A stretch of DNA of 64,000 nucleotides from the NCBI GenBank assembly GCA_028023455.1, contig JAQFVV010006353.1, positions 1,798,001-1,862,000 on the forward strand, in the 5' to 3' direction. The notes under the pieces were generated by a model that worked only from the letters and a program-made list of their open reading frames with translations, had not been told where the DNA came from and did not search any database. This stretch comes from Epiperipatus broadwayi (taxonomy: Eukaryota > Onychophora > Udeonychophora > Euonychophora > Peripatidae). Of this stretch, positions 11,850-23,689 are shown piece after piece; position 1 is the first letter of the stretch, and each line of letters starts with the position of its first letter. A program made the position numbers and the translations under genes.

Positions 11850-12505
11850 TTTCTGCTTTTGTCAGTTATTTACTTTCTGTTTACAGGACACAACACTACT
11901 TAATATTTTAGATATAGAAAATATATATGTAGTTGTCAGAAAGATATGGCTGAATAATTAATGGTTATTATGGAATCATAGTATACACAAATGTATAATA
12001 TCTCTCTGTGTAAGAACCATAATTAATGATAACAAACAATTGTATGGATTACATCAAATTACTGTGAATGTAAGTAAATAAGCTAATTCATACAATTACA
12101 GATTATTATGAAGCTTAGAGATTTCAAATAATTTTTAATTGTTGTTAGTTTATTTATATACATTTATTTGTAAGTGAATAAACTTGTGTTGTTAAGTTTA
12201 ATTTGTCTTAGTCTAAAATTATTGATGCTACCTGGTTGGTTTTAAATAATATCTCTAGATTACAGTAATTATTGTATAAAAGTTCTTAAAATATTTAACT
12301 ATATTTTTTGGGTCTATGTTTATTACAATCACATATATACACAACACCATGGCCACTTTTGGCTGAGCTCCAGGTTTTTAAATTATAAATAAATTATGCC
12401 AATTCTTAATTTTTTCTACTTTTATTTAATGTTTTTTTATGGAAGTAATATAATTTTCTTTTGCTTCTTCCTTTTCTTATGTATTGATTTCTATTTTTTA
12501 ATATC
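11850..12505. other. AT-rich spacer, nothing recognised
   Basis: No gene or repeat boundary recognised between the gypsy 3' LTR and the large palindrome starting near 12510. Confidence 0.45.
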
Positions 12506-12509
12506 ATAC

Positions 12510-13460
12510 CATTTATAATTTTCTTAAACACTTCAACAATACTATTTTTTATATCAAAACTTTACTCTTACAATTTCAACATACGTTTTAATCTGACCAT
12601 TATAAATAATCATTTCCCATTTTATTACTTTACTCTTAATTAATTTTATCCACATTTATTTTATTTGTAAATTATTTTAAAAACTATTTATTATAATTTT
12701 AAAAAAACATTAACTTTTTATTCTACTGTTTAATACATATTATTGTCTTTTTACTTATATTTTTAATCAACTTCTAACCTTTCTTATTTTTATTATATAT
12801 TTTATAATTAACTATTAACTTTTTCCACATTACAAATTGTTCATCTCTTTACAATCCCATTTGTAAAAATCAAGTGACAAATCTCCCTCTATCATCATTT
12901 TCAGTTTGAATATGAAAAAGATTAAAAGAATAAAGTTGAAAAAAATAAGGATAGAGGGAAGTGTTAAGCAAGTATAAAAATTTAGAACATTTTGTGACTT
13001 GGTTTTTAGAAATAGGATTGTAAAGAGGTAATTTGTAATGTGGAAAAAGTTTATTATAAAATATAGAATAAAAATAAGAAAATGTTAGAAGTTGATTAAA
13101 AATGTAAGTAAAAAGACAATATGTATTAAATAGTAGAATAAAAAGTTAATGTTTTTTTAAAAATTAAAATAGTGTTTAAAATAATTTTAAAATAAAATAG
13201 TAATAAATGTGGATAAAATTAATTAAAAATAAAGTAATAATATGGGAAATGATTATTTATAATGGTCAGGTTAAAATTTTGTCTATTTGTGTATTTAATT
13301 ATGCATATAAACATATGTATAAAATGTATAAATTGTATATATATTTGGAAATTGTAACTCTGATGATAATTGGAGGACAGATGAAACTGTAAGAATAAAG
13401 TTTTGATATAAAAAATAATATTGTTGAAGTGTTTAAGAAAGTTATAAATATGATACTATT
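12510..13460. repeat. Large fold-back element (~0.95 kb), family D ends
   Basis: The arm at about 12510-12850 (CTTAAACACTTCAACAATAC, GACCATTATAAATAATCATT, TCCACATTACAAATTGTTC) is repeated inverted at about 13020-13445. The centre near 12860-13010 is unpaired. Near 13368-13400, GGAGGACAGATGAAACTGTAA is a degenerate family D hammerhead-like end. The 61-residue ORF at 13207-13392 lies inside the arm and is not a gene. Confidence 0.8.
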
Positions 13461-13954
13461 TTTTAAAATCATGTACTATTTGACTGCAAATACAATAATC
13501 ATAGAAAGATAGGGGGTTATTATAACTTAAATTATTACTTGCTCTTTAATATATGTCATTGTGATTCATATTATTAGACATAATAAACTAATAGTCTTCA
13601 TAGTCTTGATAGGTCATAAATGTAAATTCATTGGACATAGTCAACACAATCTGTTACTAAAGATTGCAACTTGACCACAGAGAATGAAACTATTGATACA
13701 TCTCATTTAATGGATTAATACAATCTAGTCTGAAAGAAGACTAACAAATAGTCAGTTATATCTTTCAAACTGCACTTCAACAAAAATTACTTATATAATA
13801 AAGCTAATTGTGCCCAAGGCCAGATGGGTCAGTCAATACTTAAAATAGCTTGAAAGTTGGTCTGCTTTCAGAACAGGTTTTATTTACCTGTTTAATGAGA
13901 TTTTTTAAGCTTCTTTGTATCAATAATTTCACTCTCTGTGGTCAATAAAGGTCG

Positions 13955-14040
13955 ATTCCCACCTTTATTATTAAATGGAGGTTGCCTTGACAACATATTG
14001 AGATTGTTATTGATATTGGTCTGGTTTAAGTGTTGAATAT
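13955..14040 (+). repeat. Single dispersed copy of the 79-bp unit
   Basis: ATTAAATGGAGGTTGCCTTG, ACAACATATTGAG and TGTTATTGATATTGG match the units of the 4903-5290 array, with divergence. Confidence 0.75.
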
Positions 14041-16365
14041 TTTCAATGAATTAATGTATATATGAGGGTGCATATATAATAAATAAAGCTTACAGAATAT
14101 TTTATAATAAAAATCTTTATTAACTGAAGATTTTTTCAATGAAATATCGATATGAAGTTAGCAACTGTGCAGAGCTGCATTTTAAAAACGAAGAAGACTA
14201 TTTAGAATTAAACTCATAAATCATTGTTAATAGGTCCGAATGGTTACATTATATACAGAAGATACATTGTTTTTCAAGTCTATTCTAGTATGTATTATTA
14301 TTTTTAAAAAGAATAATTAAAAAAAATGTTCTGATTTTTTTAGACATGAACAGTAAGGCACTGAAATCTTGAAATTTTAATATTTTCAAGAAAAGTGGGA
14401 TTTTTTACCTCTCATTTTATCTAAAATTATTACTGAATATGGATCAAAGATTAGACCAGTCATTAATAAAAATAGATATTTTAAATATTAAATGGGACAA
14501 GCAAATTTTTAAATTCATATTCATAATTATAGTTAGACTGGAAAGTATCAAATGTTTATTTATAATCGCTAATTTTTATCTTCACACAAAGAAAATTCTT
14601 TGATTTTTTTGAAAATCATTTTTATTTGTAATGTATGTATAGACAGAATTAATTTATGCTAAATAATAATGCCGTTTTCTACTCGTATATCTGCCCTATA
14701 AAAACTAAATAAATATTTCTTTTGCAAATTTTAATCAGAACTACAATCCTCTATTAAAATGTAACTAATTAGTTTGTCTAAGCTGTTTTGAATTAATTCA
14801 CCCGCGGATTTTCTTTCCCCCATTTATATATGTAATCTAATTAAGAAATAATTTCAAAAATATCAGAGCTACACTGATTTAAAATGAAGAAAAATCAAAA
14901 AAACTTTGCTAAATTGAATGATCTATTTCACAATAATTAAAATTTAATATTAGAAAAAGTACATGCACGCACGTGTTAGAAGGAGGGAAAAAATTACGAT
15001 ACCGAGTTTTCAGTTATAATTTTTAAAATATTCATATAAAACATTCATACAAGGTTATTAGTAGTAAATTATATGTTTTTATTAATTCGGAAGCATAATC
15101 TGAGAGGGAAGGGAAGAAGCGCCATCTATTAGCCACTTATTTTATTAGATAGAGAATGAAATTAATTTGGTATTATAAAATTATCAGGAAGACGGGCTGA
15201 AGTATTTCAGTAATTTATAAACTATGGTGAAAGTTTTGCTTCTGAGATCTGAAATGCCACAAATCAATCATATCTTAAGAAAAAAAATAGTAGTACTTGT
15301 TAATATTATGAAAGTAAAAAAGAATGCGCCATTTTGGAAAAACATACATTTGTAAAGTGACGTAGAAACAATAAATATGTTTCTTAAAAATAAAGCAAAG
15401 CTTTATTATGGATAGGTTATTCATATTAACTAATTTAACTAACAACTATTGTCTTCACATGTTAATTTACAAACTAAGATAGCAAAAAAAAAAAAAACTG
15501 CTAATTTTTTTTTAATTTTTGGTTTTTTTCTTTATGGGAACGGTTGGGGTCATTAGGAACAGATTATTAAAAAGCATATTTTCTAGAATAATAGTAATAA
15601 TAAATACAACAATAACAAAAAAAAAGGAACAGCTCTGCTCAGTTTGCAATGACAAAAAATACTAATACTAAAACAAAATAAATAATTTCAATTCCTGACA
15701 TTATCAAAATTAACATGGCAAGTCCAGGAATTATAATATTGACAAGTTGGTGAAAATGAAAATTCATATCGAAGATATATTCCCCCCTCAAAATTAAGCT
15801 TAAAAAAAATATATAAATTTTTTATAGACCTAAAAAAAAAAATGAAATGCAAACAAAAATTTGGTCATTTCAATAAAAATTAAACTCCATAATTTTTTCT
15901 AGAATTAAATTTGAAAGAGAGGTGTAGGAGAGAAAAAAAAATTAGAATAGCACAATTTTTGATTGGTCAATCAATGGCGTTTTGATGCATCTGTAAATTT
16001 TACAGCAAAAATAATCTCTTATTTGTTGATTTTCACAACCCCCAGACTGTTATCAGTAATCCTAGCACCATGGCAAAGGCAGGAAGATTCCGGTCCTGTT
16101 TACTTGGGACATTATCTAGAGAATTTCCTGAAAATAAAAAAAAATAAAAATTCATAGGTTAAACTATGTTATTCAAAATAAATATTCATGAATTTATTAA
16201 ACAATAACTAAAAATGGAAGATTTTAAAAATCTGCAAATATATTCTCTATTATATCTATTTATAATTTTACTATAATTAGTATACTTGATGTTAAATGAG
16301 AATTTAGAAACTAATTTATTTAGCCAATATATATATAATACGCAAAAAGTAAAAAATATTTTTTT
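14041..16365. other. Gene-free low-copy-looking stretch
   Basis: No repeat of this window and no convincing ORF is seen. It contains a few homopolymer runs. It could be unique intergenic sequence or the last intron/3' flank of the adhesion gene; regulatory content cannot be judged. Confidence 0.45.
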
Positions 16366-16369
16366 TCAG

Positions 16370-16565
16370 ATTTCACAGTATAAATGCTGTCTTTGTGTTG
16401 GTATTTTTAGATCTAGTGTCTGAACCTATTCTAGCATCCCTCTAAGGAGTGCCAAAGCATGAAACCATTGTCAGAGGTTTGGGAGGGGGGGGTCCTGACA
16501 GATATTTTAAATGCTTTCTCTAGTTAAGCATTTATCACAAAGCTTATTGAGGAATTGGCAATCCT
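16370..16565 (+). repeat. Family C repeat, degenerate fragment
   Basis: Contains ATAAATGCTG, ATTTTTAGATCTAGTGTCTG and the tail TTTTAAATGCTTTCTC, all family C landmarks. The hammerhead-like core is scrambled. A run of eight Gs lies at about 16484-16492. Confidence 0.55.
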
Positions 16566-16727
16566 CATTGTTTATAACTTACAAGCCAAGAGAATAGTGT
16601 CATGTGATCTATTACTCTTATTTTGACAATATACTGTGTTTATGTTTAGAAGTATTCTTAGTAATAATTTCTATCAATTTTTATCAGCTTTTTATCAAGC
16701 AAAAATTATAATTTAATATTCAATACA

Positions 16728-16857
16728 TAGTGAAGGTCCACTATGCTGGAAAGATTATACAATTATAGTTTCTTTACAAATTTTCAAGCTATTTGTAAAG
16801 AAGCTACAATTTTATAATCTTTCTGGCATAGTGGATCTTCACTATTTATTTGAAATT
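16728..16857. repeat. Fold-back palindrome
   Basis: GAAGGTCCACTATGCTGGAA, GATTATACAATTATAG and CTTTACAAAT are mirrored by ATTTGTAAAG, CTACAATTTTATAATC and TTTCTGGCATAGTGGATCTTC. The arms are about 58 bp. Confidence 0.8.
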
Positions 16858-17519
16858 ACAATCGAATATGGAAAGAAATAAGACAGATTGAGTTATAATT
16901 TAATATTCTAAAGTTAATATTCATTACTCATTGTTTTTATTTTCGGCCATTTAATAACTAAGAATATTGTGAAATCTAAAAAAACTTTGTTTTTTACTTT
17001 TTAGTGAATAAAAATGTTATGTTGTATATATTATTTTCTATTTTTTATTTACACATAATTTTCAAAAATTGGAAAAAAAAGAAAGTTTAGTACAATTTAA
17101 TTCTGTTATATGACAATACCATAAAGAGTACTGAATTCCATATAAAATTAAACATTTAAAGTTTTCGTTAATTTATTGCTAAAAATGTTTCCAAGCTCTA
17201 TAAAAATATTGTCATCAGGAATACATATATGTATGCAAAGTTTCAACTAAAGCAGAGATTGTTAAGTGGGTGAAAATTGAATTACAAGATGTTATCTAGA
17301 CAAACACACAAAGTAATTTCAGTGAAAGTTTATATAAAAAAAGATTAGATGACTGATAATGACACCTCTGAAACTATGAGACTTCTATCATCTACATTTC
17401 AGAATTTGGCTATTACATAACATCTTATATGTTACTGAATAAACTAAATGCTCTTGTTTAGAATAATAATTATTATTATAATAAGATTTAGCTATATAAT
17501 GTATTAATTAACTGATTAC

Positions 17520-18365
17520 ATAAAGAAATTCTATCACTAAACCAGGACATAATCATCATTTCCTATGCTTACATAAGCTGATAGCAAATTCTCCACACAG
17601 TAGTGCTGCCCAGTGCAAATTATAGTGATTAATGGATACAAGAAGGGTTGTGCACAAAATCCATATCTAGTGCCTACTTATCCTATATTCCCAGAGTATT
17701 TTCTAGCTTGTGGGCTTTCATCAGTGAGGAGCTTTGGATCTGAGAGCACTGCATCTAGATCTTTGGATCTAATGCAATCTTCCAACAGTCATACTTTACT
17801 TAAGGCCAAGATAAAAACACAATGTTTTTAATACAAGCTTATTGTATAGTCATATAGATTTGAACTCAAATTACTATGGCTTGCACTGGGTGACACTACT
17901 ATATGGAGAATTTCCTACTATATTAACAGCTTATGTAAACATAGGAAATGATGTCCATGTGCTATTTTAGTGGTTTTAAACCAATCCTGCCATAGGATTA
18001 TGATGACTGTGGTTACTAAAAACCAAAGAGACCAAAATGTATATATACTGAACTGGGTTCATATCTGTATGAGTATACAAGTGAATTACCTTGGATTAAA
18101 AATATTATTGTGTTTTCATTTTGGACTCATAGATTTATAATTAACTAAATAGGCAATAGATGGCTGCTGGAGGATTGCATTAGTCCTAAGATCTAGTTGC
18201 AGGGCTCTCAGATCCAAGTTTCTTCATTGATGAAAGCCACATGCTAGGAACTAATTTGGGTATATTGGATAGGTAGGCATTAAATAGGGATTTTATGCAC
18301 AAACCTTCTAGCATCCATTAATTACTATGGCTTGCACTATGTGGCACTAATGTATAAAGAGTTGA
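17520..18365. repeat. Family A repeats, two units in inverted arrangement
   Basis: 17520-17980 carries the terminal CATTTCCTATGCTTACATAA, the minus-strand core region and a right arm ending TAGTGGTTTTAAACC. 17980-18365 is a second, plus-oriented unit ending CTATGGCTTGCACTATGTGG. It includes a longer internal part (TGAACTGGGTTCATATCTGT) also present at 57770-57850. The plus-strand core near 18225 has TTGATGA and is inactive by inspection. Confidence 0.75.
17681..17737 (-). ncRNA. Family A hammerhead-like ribozyme, variant copy
   Basis: Minus strand: CCAAAGCTCCTCA, then core CTGATGA, A, stem II AGC/GCT around loop CCACAA, A, GAAA, then TACTC and TGGGA for stem I. Stem II AGC/GCT replaces GGC/GCC of other copies, a compensatory change. 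Stem III is weak. Activity untested. Confidence 0.5.
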
Positions 18366-18523
18366 CAAAGATTATGTTGTGGAAATGGGATGGAGCAGAA
18401 TATGGAAAACTTAGAGTGGGGAATGGAAAATTAAGTGGCTAACAGGTTTATGTGGGCATAATTGTTCAGATATTCTAGACTTCATTTAAGGAGAAGTCAC
18501 AGTACATCACATCACATTACTGT
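18364..18523 (+). mobile_element. 3'-end fragment of the (ACATC)n-tailed LINE
   Basis: GTTGACAAAGATTATGTTGT, GGGATGGAGCAGAATATGG and a GGAGAAGTCACAGTACATCA tail match the last ~160 bp of the LINE at 20285-21990. A severely 5'-truncated insertion, abutting a family A repeat. Confidence 0.85.
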
Positions 18524-18957
18524 ATTAAGAATTCTAATGTAGGCCTGAAAGTTTAGTTCAAGTGATTAATCAGTGAATGAGGTTGAATGATATTCAGAAA
18601 TTTAATGAACATTCCTTGTCAATGATCTCTCATTTAACATGTTGAATTTTGTCTTAGGTCATAACAAATAGTACTGTTATAAAAAAAAAAACTAGGCTTG
18701 GTGACACAAAAGCTACCACAATGAATGACTTTATAAAAAGGGAAGATTTAGTTTTAATGTACACAATAATTAAAATATGCATAAATTAATGATTATTCTA
18801 AATTTACTCTGTCAGAGACTGTTCAAATTTGGGATGTTTAAATAGGAAGTCATATTAATTGATTATGATAATCACTAATACAGTAAAGAGTGGATGAGTG
18901 GCAGCCAGAAAATGGTTGTCTGACATAATTATGATAAAGAAACTGGAATGAATAAAA

Positions 18958-19312
18958 CATTGGTAATTTATTACATTCAAATATCAGTCTTTCAAGCTAA
19001 TTGTGCAAACGCTTTGCGAGTGTTAATAATAAATGAATACTTTCTCACCAATACAAGATATAGTATTTATGCAGGAATAAAAGGAATCCTCTTATTACTA
19101 CAACTCAAATATTTATATATGAGCAAATCTTTGCCAGTACTTTAGATTTGCTCATATATAAATATTTGAGTTGTAGGAATAAGAGAATTCCTTTTATTCC
19201 TGCATAAATGCTATATCTTGTATTGGTGAGAAAGTATTCATTTATTATTAACACTCGCAAAGCGTTTGCACAATTAGCTTGAAAGACTGATATTTTAATG
19301 TAATACAATTAT
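18958..19312. repeat. Near-perfect fold-back element (~355 bp)
   Basis: Arms of about 160 bp: TCAAGCTAATTGTGCAAACG and CACCAATACAAGATATAG on the left return inverted on the right, around a centre of about 20 bp near 19131-19150. Arms differ at only a few positions. Both arms read as the same short peptide on opposite strands, which is a consequence of the palindrome and not a gene. Flanked by AT-rich DNA. Confidence 0.93.
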
Positions 19313-19574
19313 ATACTGACGCTATATAAAATAAATGCTTATTGGTAATTTATGCAAATAAATATTTTATAGCTTATCAAATATGTACAGCTGATAGCAT
19401 AAGCCTATTCATGGAACATCTATGTATGATAATGTTACAGATGATAATTGAAATTCTGATTTCCAAAGAATCATTTAAATAACTGAAAATAATGACTGTT
19501 TTGTATCAATGCCAATGTATTCATCAAATAAAGAATCACTACTTTTATTTCTTCTCATATACACATTTATGCAA

Positions 19575-19760
19575 ACTTTTCGTAATTACCCCTTTATTCT
19601 GCTTACAGTTGCAACTGTCCTGCAGTCTTTGTCAGAACTCTTTATAACTTTCAACTTTTCTTTTTACAAAGAAAAAGTGAAGGTTATAAAGACCTCTGAT
19701 GAAGACTGCAGGACAGTTGAAACTGTAAGCAGAATAAAGGGATAATTATAAAAAGTTTGT
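19575..19760. repeat. Family D fold-back with hammerhead-like core
   Basis: TTACAGTTGCAACTGTCCTG and CAGTCTTTGTCAGAACTC are mirrored by CTCTGATGAAGACTGCAGG, ACAGTTGAAACTGTAAGC. Plus-strand core: CTGATGA, A, GACTG, CAGGA, CAGTT, GAAAC. Arms are about 75 bp; the centre has AAGTT/AACTTTTC. Confidence 0.8.
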
Positions 19761-19954
19761 ATAAATGTGTATATGAGAATAATATAAGAGCTTAATATAT
19801 ATGAATATATAAAGAAGGATGCAAAAAAGGTGAAAATAGAGGATATAAGAATAATAATAAAGTGCTGATAATCAAATATGTTAAAAACTTTTTATTAGCG
19901 GCATTTTTTATTTTTATACTAATTAAGACAATTTACTATTTCAAATAATAAATT

Positions 19955-20172
19955 AAAACAGGCAAAACTCTCCATACAGTAGAGCCACTCAGTGAAAGCC
20001 AGAGTAATCAATGAATGCCAGAAAGCTTGTCCATAAAATCCATATCTAATGCCTACTAATACAATATCCCCAGACTAGTTTCTGGCTTGTGGCCTTCATC
20101 AGCGAGGAGCTTTGGAATTGAGAGCACTGCACCTAGATCTTAGGATCTAATGTGATGTTTAGTGGTTTAATT
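19955..20172 (-). repeat. Family A repeat, one arm missing
   Basis: Runs from AAAACAGGCAAAACTCTCC to GTGATGTTTAGTGGTTTAA. Only one terminal arm remains, but the central core at 20061-20115 is intact. Confidence 0.85.
20061..20115 (-). ncRNA. Family A hammerhead-like ribozyme, intact core
   Basis: Minus strand: CCAAAGCTCCTCG, CTGATGA, A, stem II GGC/GCC with loop CACAA, A, GAA, stem III AC/GT around TA, cleavage-position C, then TGGGGATATTGT. Stem I pairs CCTCG with TGGGG (one G-U from each side) and CCAA with TTGT imperfectly. All conserved core bases except the A-A at 10.1/11.1 match a type I hammerhead. Confidence 0.65.
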
Positions 20173-20284
20173 CAAATAATTTATATAAAATTCTAATAAT
20201 TTTAACAAGCTCATAAATAAATTATGGATTATTTAAATATATAATACTGATAATTAAAATTTACTCATGGATAAATAGCAATAT

Positions 20285-21995
20285 GGAGATCAGATAGAAA
20301 TGGTTATTTGGATTCATGGATAGATTAGCTTTAATATATGAGTTTTATAGATATAGAGAAGACATATGATAGAGTAAATAGAAATAGATTATGGATAAAT
20401 TTGGCAAATTTGGGATGGATGAAGCTTTAATGGATATTATTAAGAAATTATATGAAAATAATAATTATATATATCAATTAAAGAATATAGAATCAGTTAA
20501 AGTTAAAAATGGGGTGGGATTAAGGCAAGGATGCCCTATGTCACCTATTTTGTTTGTGTTGTATTTGAGTGAAATGGAAAGAGCAATAGAAAGATTAGGA
20601 AGAGGGATAGAGATACCGTTAATTGGTAGTAAGGGAGTATATATTTTGTCAGGTCTTTTTTTGCAAATGATATATTTTTGTGTGCAGAAAGAAGATATGG
20701 AAGTTATGCTAAGGACATGTGCAAGGGTGGGTAAAGAGATGGGGATTAAATTTAGTGAAGAAAAATCAAATATAATGATGGTTAATACTGGGGAAAGAAA
20801 AGATGTAGAATTTTTATTGGGAGATATTAAGTTAAGGATGGTGAATAGATATAGTTATCTGGAAATTATTTTAAGTAATTAGAAAAATTATTTGGATGAA
20901 TGGGAGAAAAAATTGATAAATGAAGCAAAGAAAAGAAAGGGATTGATAAAGAAATTAATAGTGTTTTCATATAATAAATAAGATGTAGATAGAATTATAT
21001 GGAAGGGAGTTGCAGGAGCAGGGTTAACATATGGTAATGATGCATTATGTGTTAGTACAGGGGTATTAAATTACTTAGAAAAAATTTAAAGGGAAGTAGG
21101 AAGACATGCATTGGATGCAGATGTATGGACAGCAAGGGAGGCAATTCAAGGAGAAATGGAATGGTCAAGTTTTCATATGAGAGATGCAAAAAGTAAAATG
21201 AAAATGTTTGGTATATTGCAGTTTATGGATAATAAAAGAATAGCCAAAATAATATTTATTTGGATTATAAGTAAAGGGCAGGTAACAGGATGGGTGAGAA
21301 AGGTAATGCGGTAAGCAAAAGATTTGGATAAAGAATTTATATCGATATATTTGTACAAAAGATGGGATGATTGTGTTAGGAGGATTGTTGAGTGTTATAG
21401 TGGAGGAATGGGATAAAAGAATAGATTTACTAATAAAGAATAGGGAGTTAGAGAGATTGAGAACTAGTATGAGAGTAAAAAGAGTTTAAATATATATAGA
21501 AATAAACAAAATATTAGGTGCAAGTTAATATATGATAATAGTAAGGAAAGTAGTTTATTGTTTAAGGCTCGAATGGGATTTTTAGCAACAAGAGAATATA
21601 CATGTAAGTGGAAAAATATGGGTGATTTAGTCTGTAAATTATGTAAGAAAGGAATAGAAAATATTAGACATCTGTTAATTGAATGTAAATGCTTGAAAAC
21701 AGAAAGGGCAGATATAATGAAGTTATGGAAGAATAAATATGAAAAAAGTGATTATACAGAAAGTGGATTATTGGTTTTTATGCTGGGTTTGGGAAAAGAT
21801 AAAGGGAATTTAGATATAAAGGTTATAGAGTTGACAAAGATTATGTTGTGGAAATGGGATGGAGCAGAATATGGGAAAACTTAGACCGGGGAATGGAAAA
21901 TAAAGTGGTTAACAGGTTTCTCTGGGCATAATTTTTGAGCGATTCTTGGATCTGTTTAAGGAGAAGCTACATCACATCACATCACCCATATAAAA
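20285..21995 (+). pseudogene. 5'-truncated LINE reverse-transcriptase pseudogene
   Basis: A non-LTR retrotransposon copy starting inside the RT domain. Landmarks in order: a fragment corresponding to FIDIEKAYDRVDRNRLW (about 20345-20395), GLRQGCPMSPILFVLYLSEM (about 20518-20580), the catalytic FADD region decayed to FAND near 20658-20690, EDMEVMLRTCARVGKEMGIKF, and a C-terminal zinc-knuckle-like C-x2-C-x8-H-x4-C (about 21628-21685) in the open stretch 21558-21884. Stops at 20881, 20982 and 21088 and several frameshifts break it. It ends in ATCACATCACATCACCC, a simple-repeat tail that defines the family. The same LINE lies at 60650-63100 (minus) and 18364-18523. Clade not assigned. Confidence 0.88.
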
Positions 21996-22162
21996 TTAAA
22001 AATCTTCAAAAATGGAAACCATTATGCTGTTCTTTCATACAAATTATAATAAATAATAAAAATCACATATAACAACTACATAAATATATTAATAATAATT
22101 ACACATAAAAAGCCCTTTTCCGAACATGGTTTTTTCCCTTTTCATATGTTAATCTTTTTTTT

Positions 22163-22197
22163 CACATTAATGTGATGTGATGTACTGTGACTTCTCC
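22163..22197 (-). mobile_element. Extreme 3' tail of the LINE (~35 bp)
   Basis: AATGTGATGTGATGTACTGT followed by GACTTCTCC is the inverse of the GGAGAAGTCACAGTACATC tail of the LINE copies. Either a near-complete 5' truncation or a tail captured by the adjacent palindrome. Confidence 0.65.
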
Positions 22198-22204
22198 AAT
22201 AATT

Positions 22205-22440
22205 GTAGATAGAACATGATCTAGTGTTCTATAATGGAAGTAAAATAACCACAATAACAAAATAAAACACTAATTACATATTGTTATATTATATAGTCAT
22301 TTCTTGAAATGATATTGGATTCTATATGAAGGTTTTATCCTATTTGACTAAAGTTTTATTTTATTATTGTAGTTATTTTACTTCCATTATAGAACAATAG
22401 ATGGTGTTCTATCTGAAATAATTGATTAACATTAAATTAG
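22205..22440. repeat. Fold-back MITE-like element
   Basis: GTAGATAGAACATGATCTAG, TGTTCTATAATGGAAGTAAA and ATAACCACAATAACAAAATA are mirrored by TTTTATTATTGTAGTTATTT, TACTTCCATTATAGAACA and GATGGTGTTCTATCT. The arms are about 60 bp. Confidence 0.82.
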
Positions 22441-22514
22441 ATGATTAACCCTTGAAAAGGGCACAAAATCATGTGCCAAAAAGGTTTTTTACGTGTAATT
22501 ATTAGTATATATAT

Positions 22515-22615
22515 ATATCATTAAAAACCAGTCAACACTTAGATAATCCCAATATCAATAATAATCAACAATTTCAAACTTGTCAGGGTAACCTCCTTTT
22601 AACAATATAATTATG
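22515..22615 (-). repeat. Inverted single copy of the 79-bp unit
   Basis: CAACACTTAGATAATCCC, AATATCAATAATAATCAACA and GTAACCTCCTTTTAACAAT are the reverse complement of the 4903-5290 unit. Confidence 0.78.
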
Positions 22616-22631
22616 TAATTATATATATATA

Positions 22632-22800
22632 TATTAAATCACCCCATATGGTTAAGAAAACCAGTACCGCCCTCTGTGAACTAATATATAATACATTAGA
22701 GTTCGTATTAGAGTTCATATAATATGAACTCTAATGCATTTATTTATTAGTTCACAGAGGGCGCTATTGGTTTTCTTAATTATCTGGGGTGATTTAATAT
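22632..22800. repeat. Fold-back MITE with TTAAATCACCCC termini
   Basis: ATTAAATCACCCC, GTTAAGAAAACCAGTACCGC and CCTCTGTGAACTAATA return inverted as TATTAGTTCACAGAGGGCGC, GGTTTTCTTAA and GGGGTGATTTAAT. Arms of about 75 bp are separated by a smaller palindrome of TTAGAGTTC/GAACTCTAA. The terminal TTAA may include a duplicated target. Confidence 0.85.
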
Positions 22801-23685
22801 TTGCATATGTATTTCAGTATAGTGTTATGCACTGGAATTATTATATATATAATTATATAGCTGTTGCATATGATTTTTATTATTTATTATAAAATTAAAA
22901 ATGTAAACCGTTTGCTGTTCTTTTTTTTGTTAAAATTGTTTGCAAACTTTTTAAAAAAAGGTATGATCATCATGAATACATAGGCATGCAAATTTTCAAT
23001 GAGATGAGAAATTGGGAAATGGATGAAAATTGATTATAGGATCTTATAACCAGGATAACGTAAAAAGTGCAGAGTAAGCCAAATAAAAGCAGATAAAACT
23101 GTAGTGATTGCAATCCTACAAAAGTGTACTTTTTTTTTGCATATCAAGTTACGATTTATGAAAAACATTATTAAAGTGATGCACAAAACACATTCTGGAC
23201 TTACATACTTAGTTTAAAGGAGTTATATTTTTAATATTTAGATCAGAAAATGGCTAAGTTGTGATAGATTTGAAGAAGAAGAGAATGAAGTTAACAACAT
23301 TGTGTGCCAAAATTTTAAAAGTGCATACACAAACAATTTAGAAAACCACCAGGCCAAAAACTAATCCAAAATAGTGGGTGACTTCCTAAGTCTTACCCCA
23401 AAATGGGGTACCATAAAAGGTTTATTATTTTTTTTCTCAGTTTAGAGTTTATCAGCAAACTTGAGTACAGTGAGACAAATATAGTGAGTAATTTCATTAT
23501 AGTATTTCTAACATGAAAGAATCTCACAGTACATGGATTTCTAGTTTCTGTTTGATTATTTCATGGCTGTTAATAGAGATGTTACTGAAAAAAAGTGGTA
23601 GAAAAACATGTGAAGCTACTATTTAAACTGTCTTTCTGATTGAATTTTAAAAAGTACATAAATATATGAGGTTTAATATAATGAT
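22801..23685. other. Intergenic/unknown AT-rich stretch
   Basis: No coding or repeat assignment. A few short unique-looking segments around 23150-23600. Confidence 0.4.
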
Positions 23686-23689
23686 CATG

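Noticed and set aside
18948-19308. Two nearly identical ORFs on opposite strands
   Set aside because: They are the same palindrome arm read twice.
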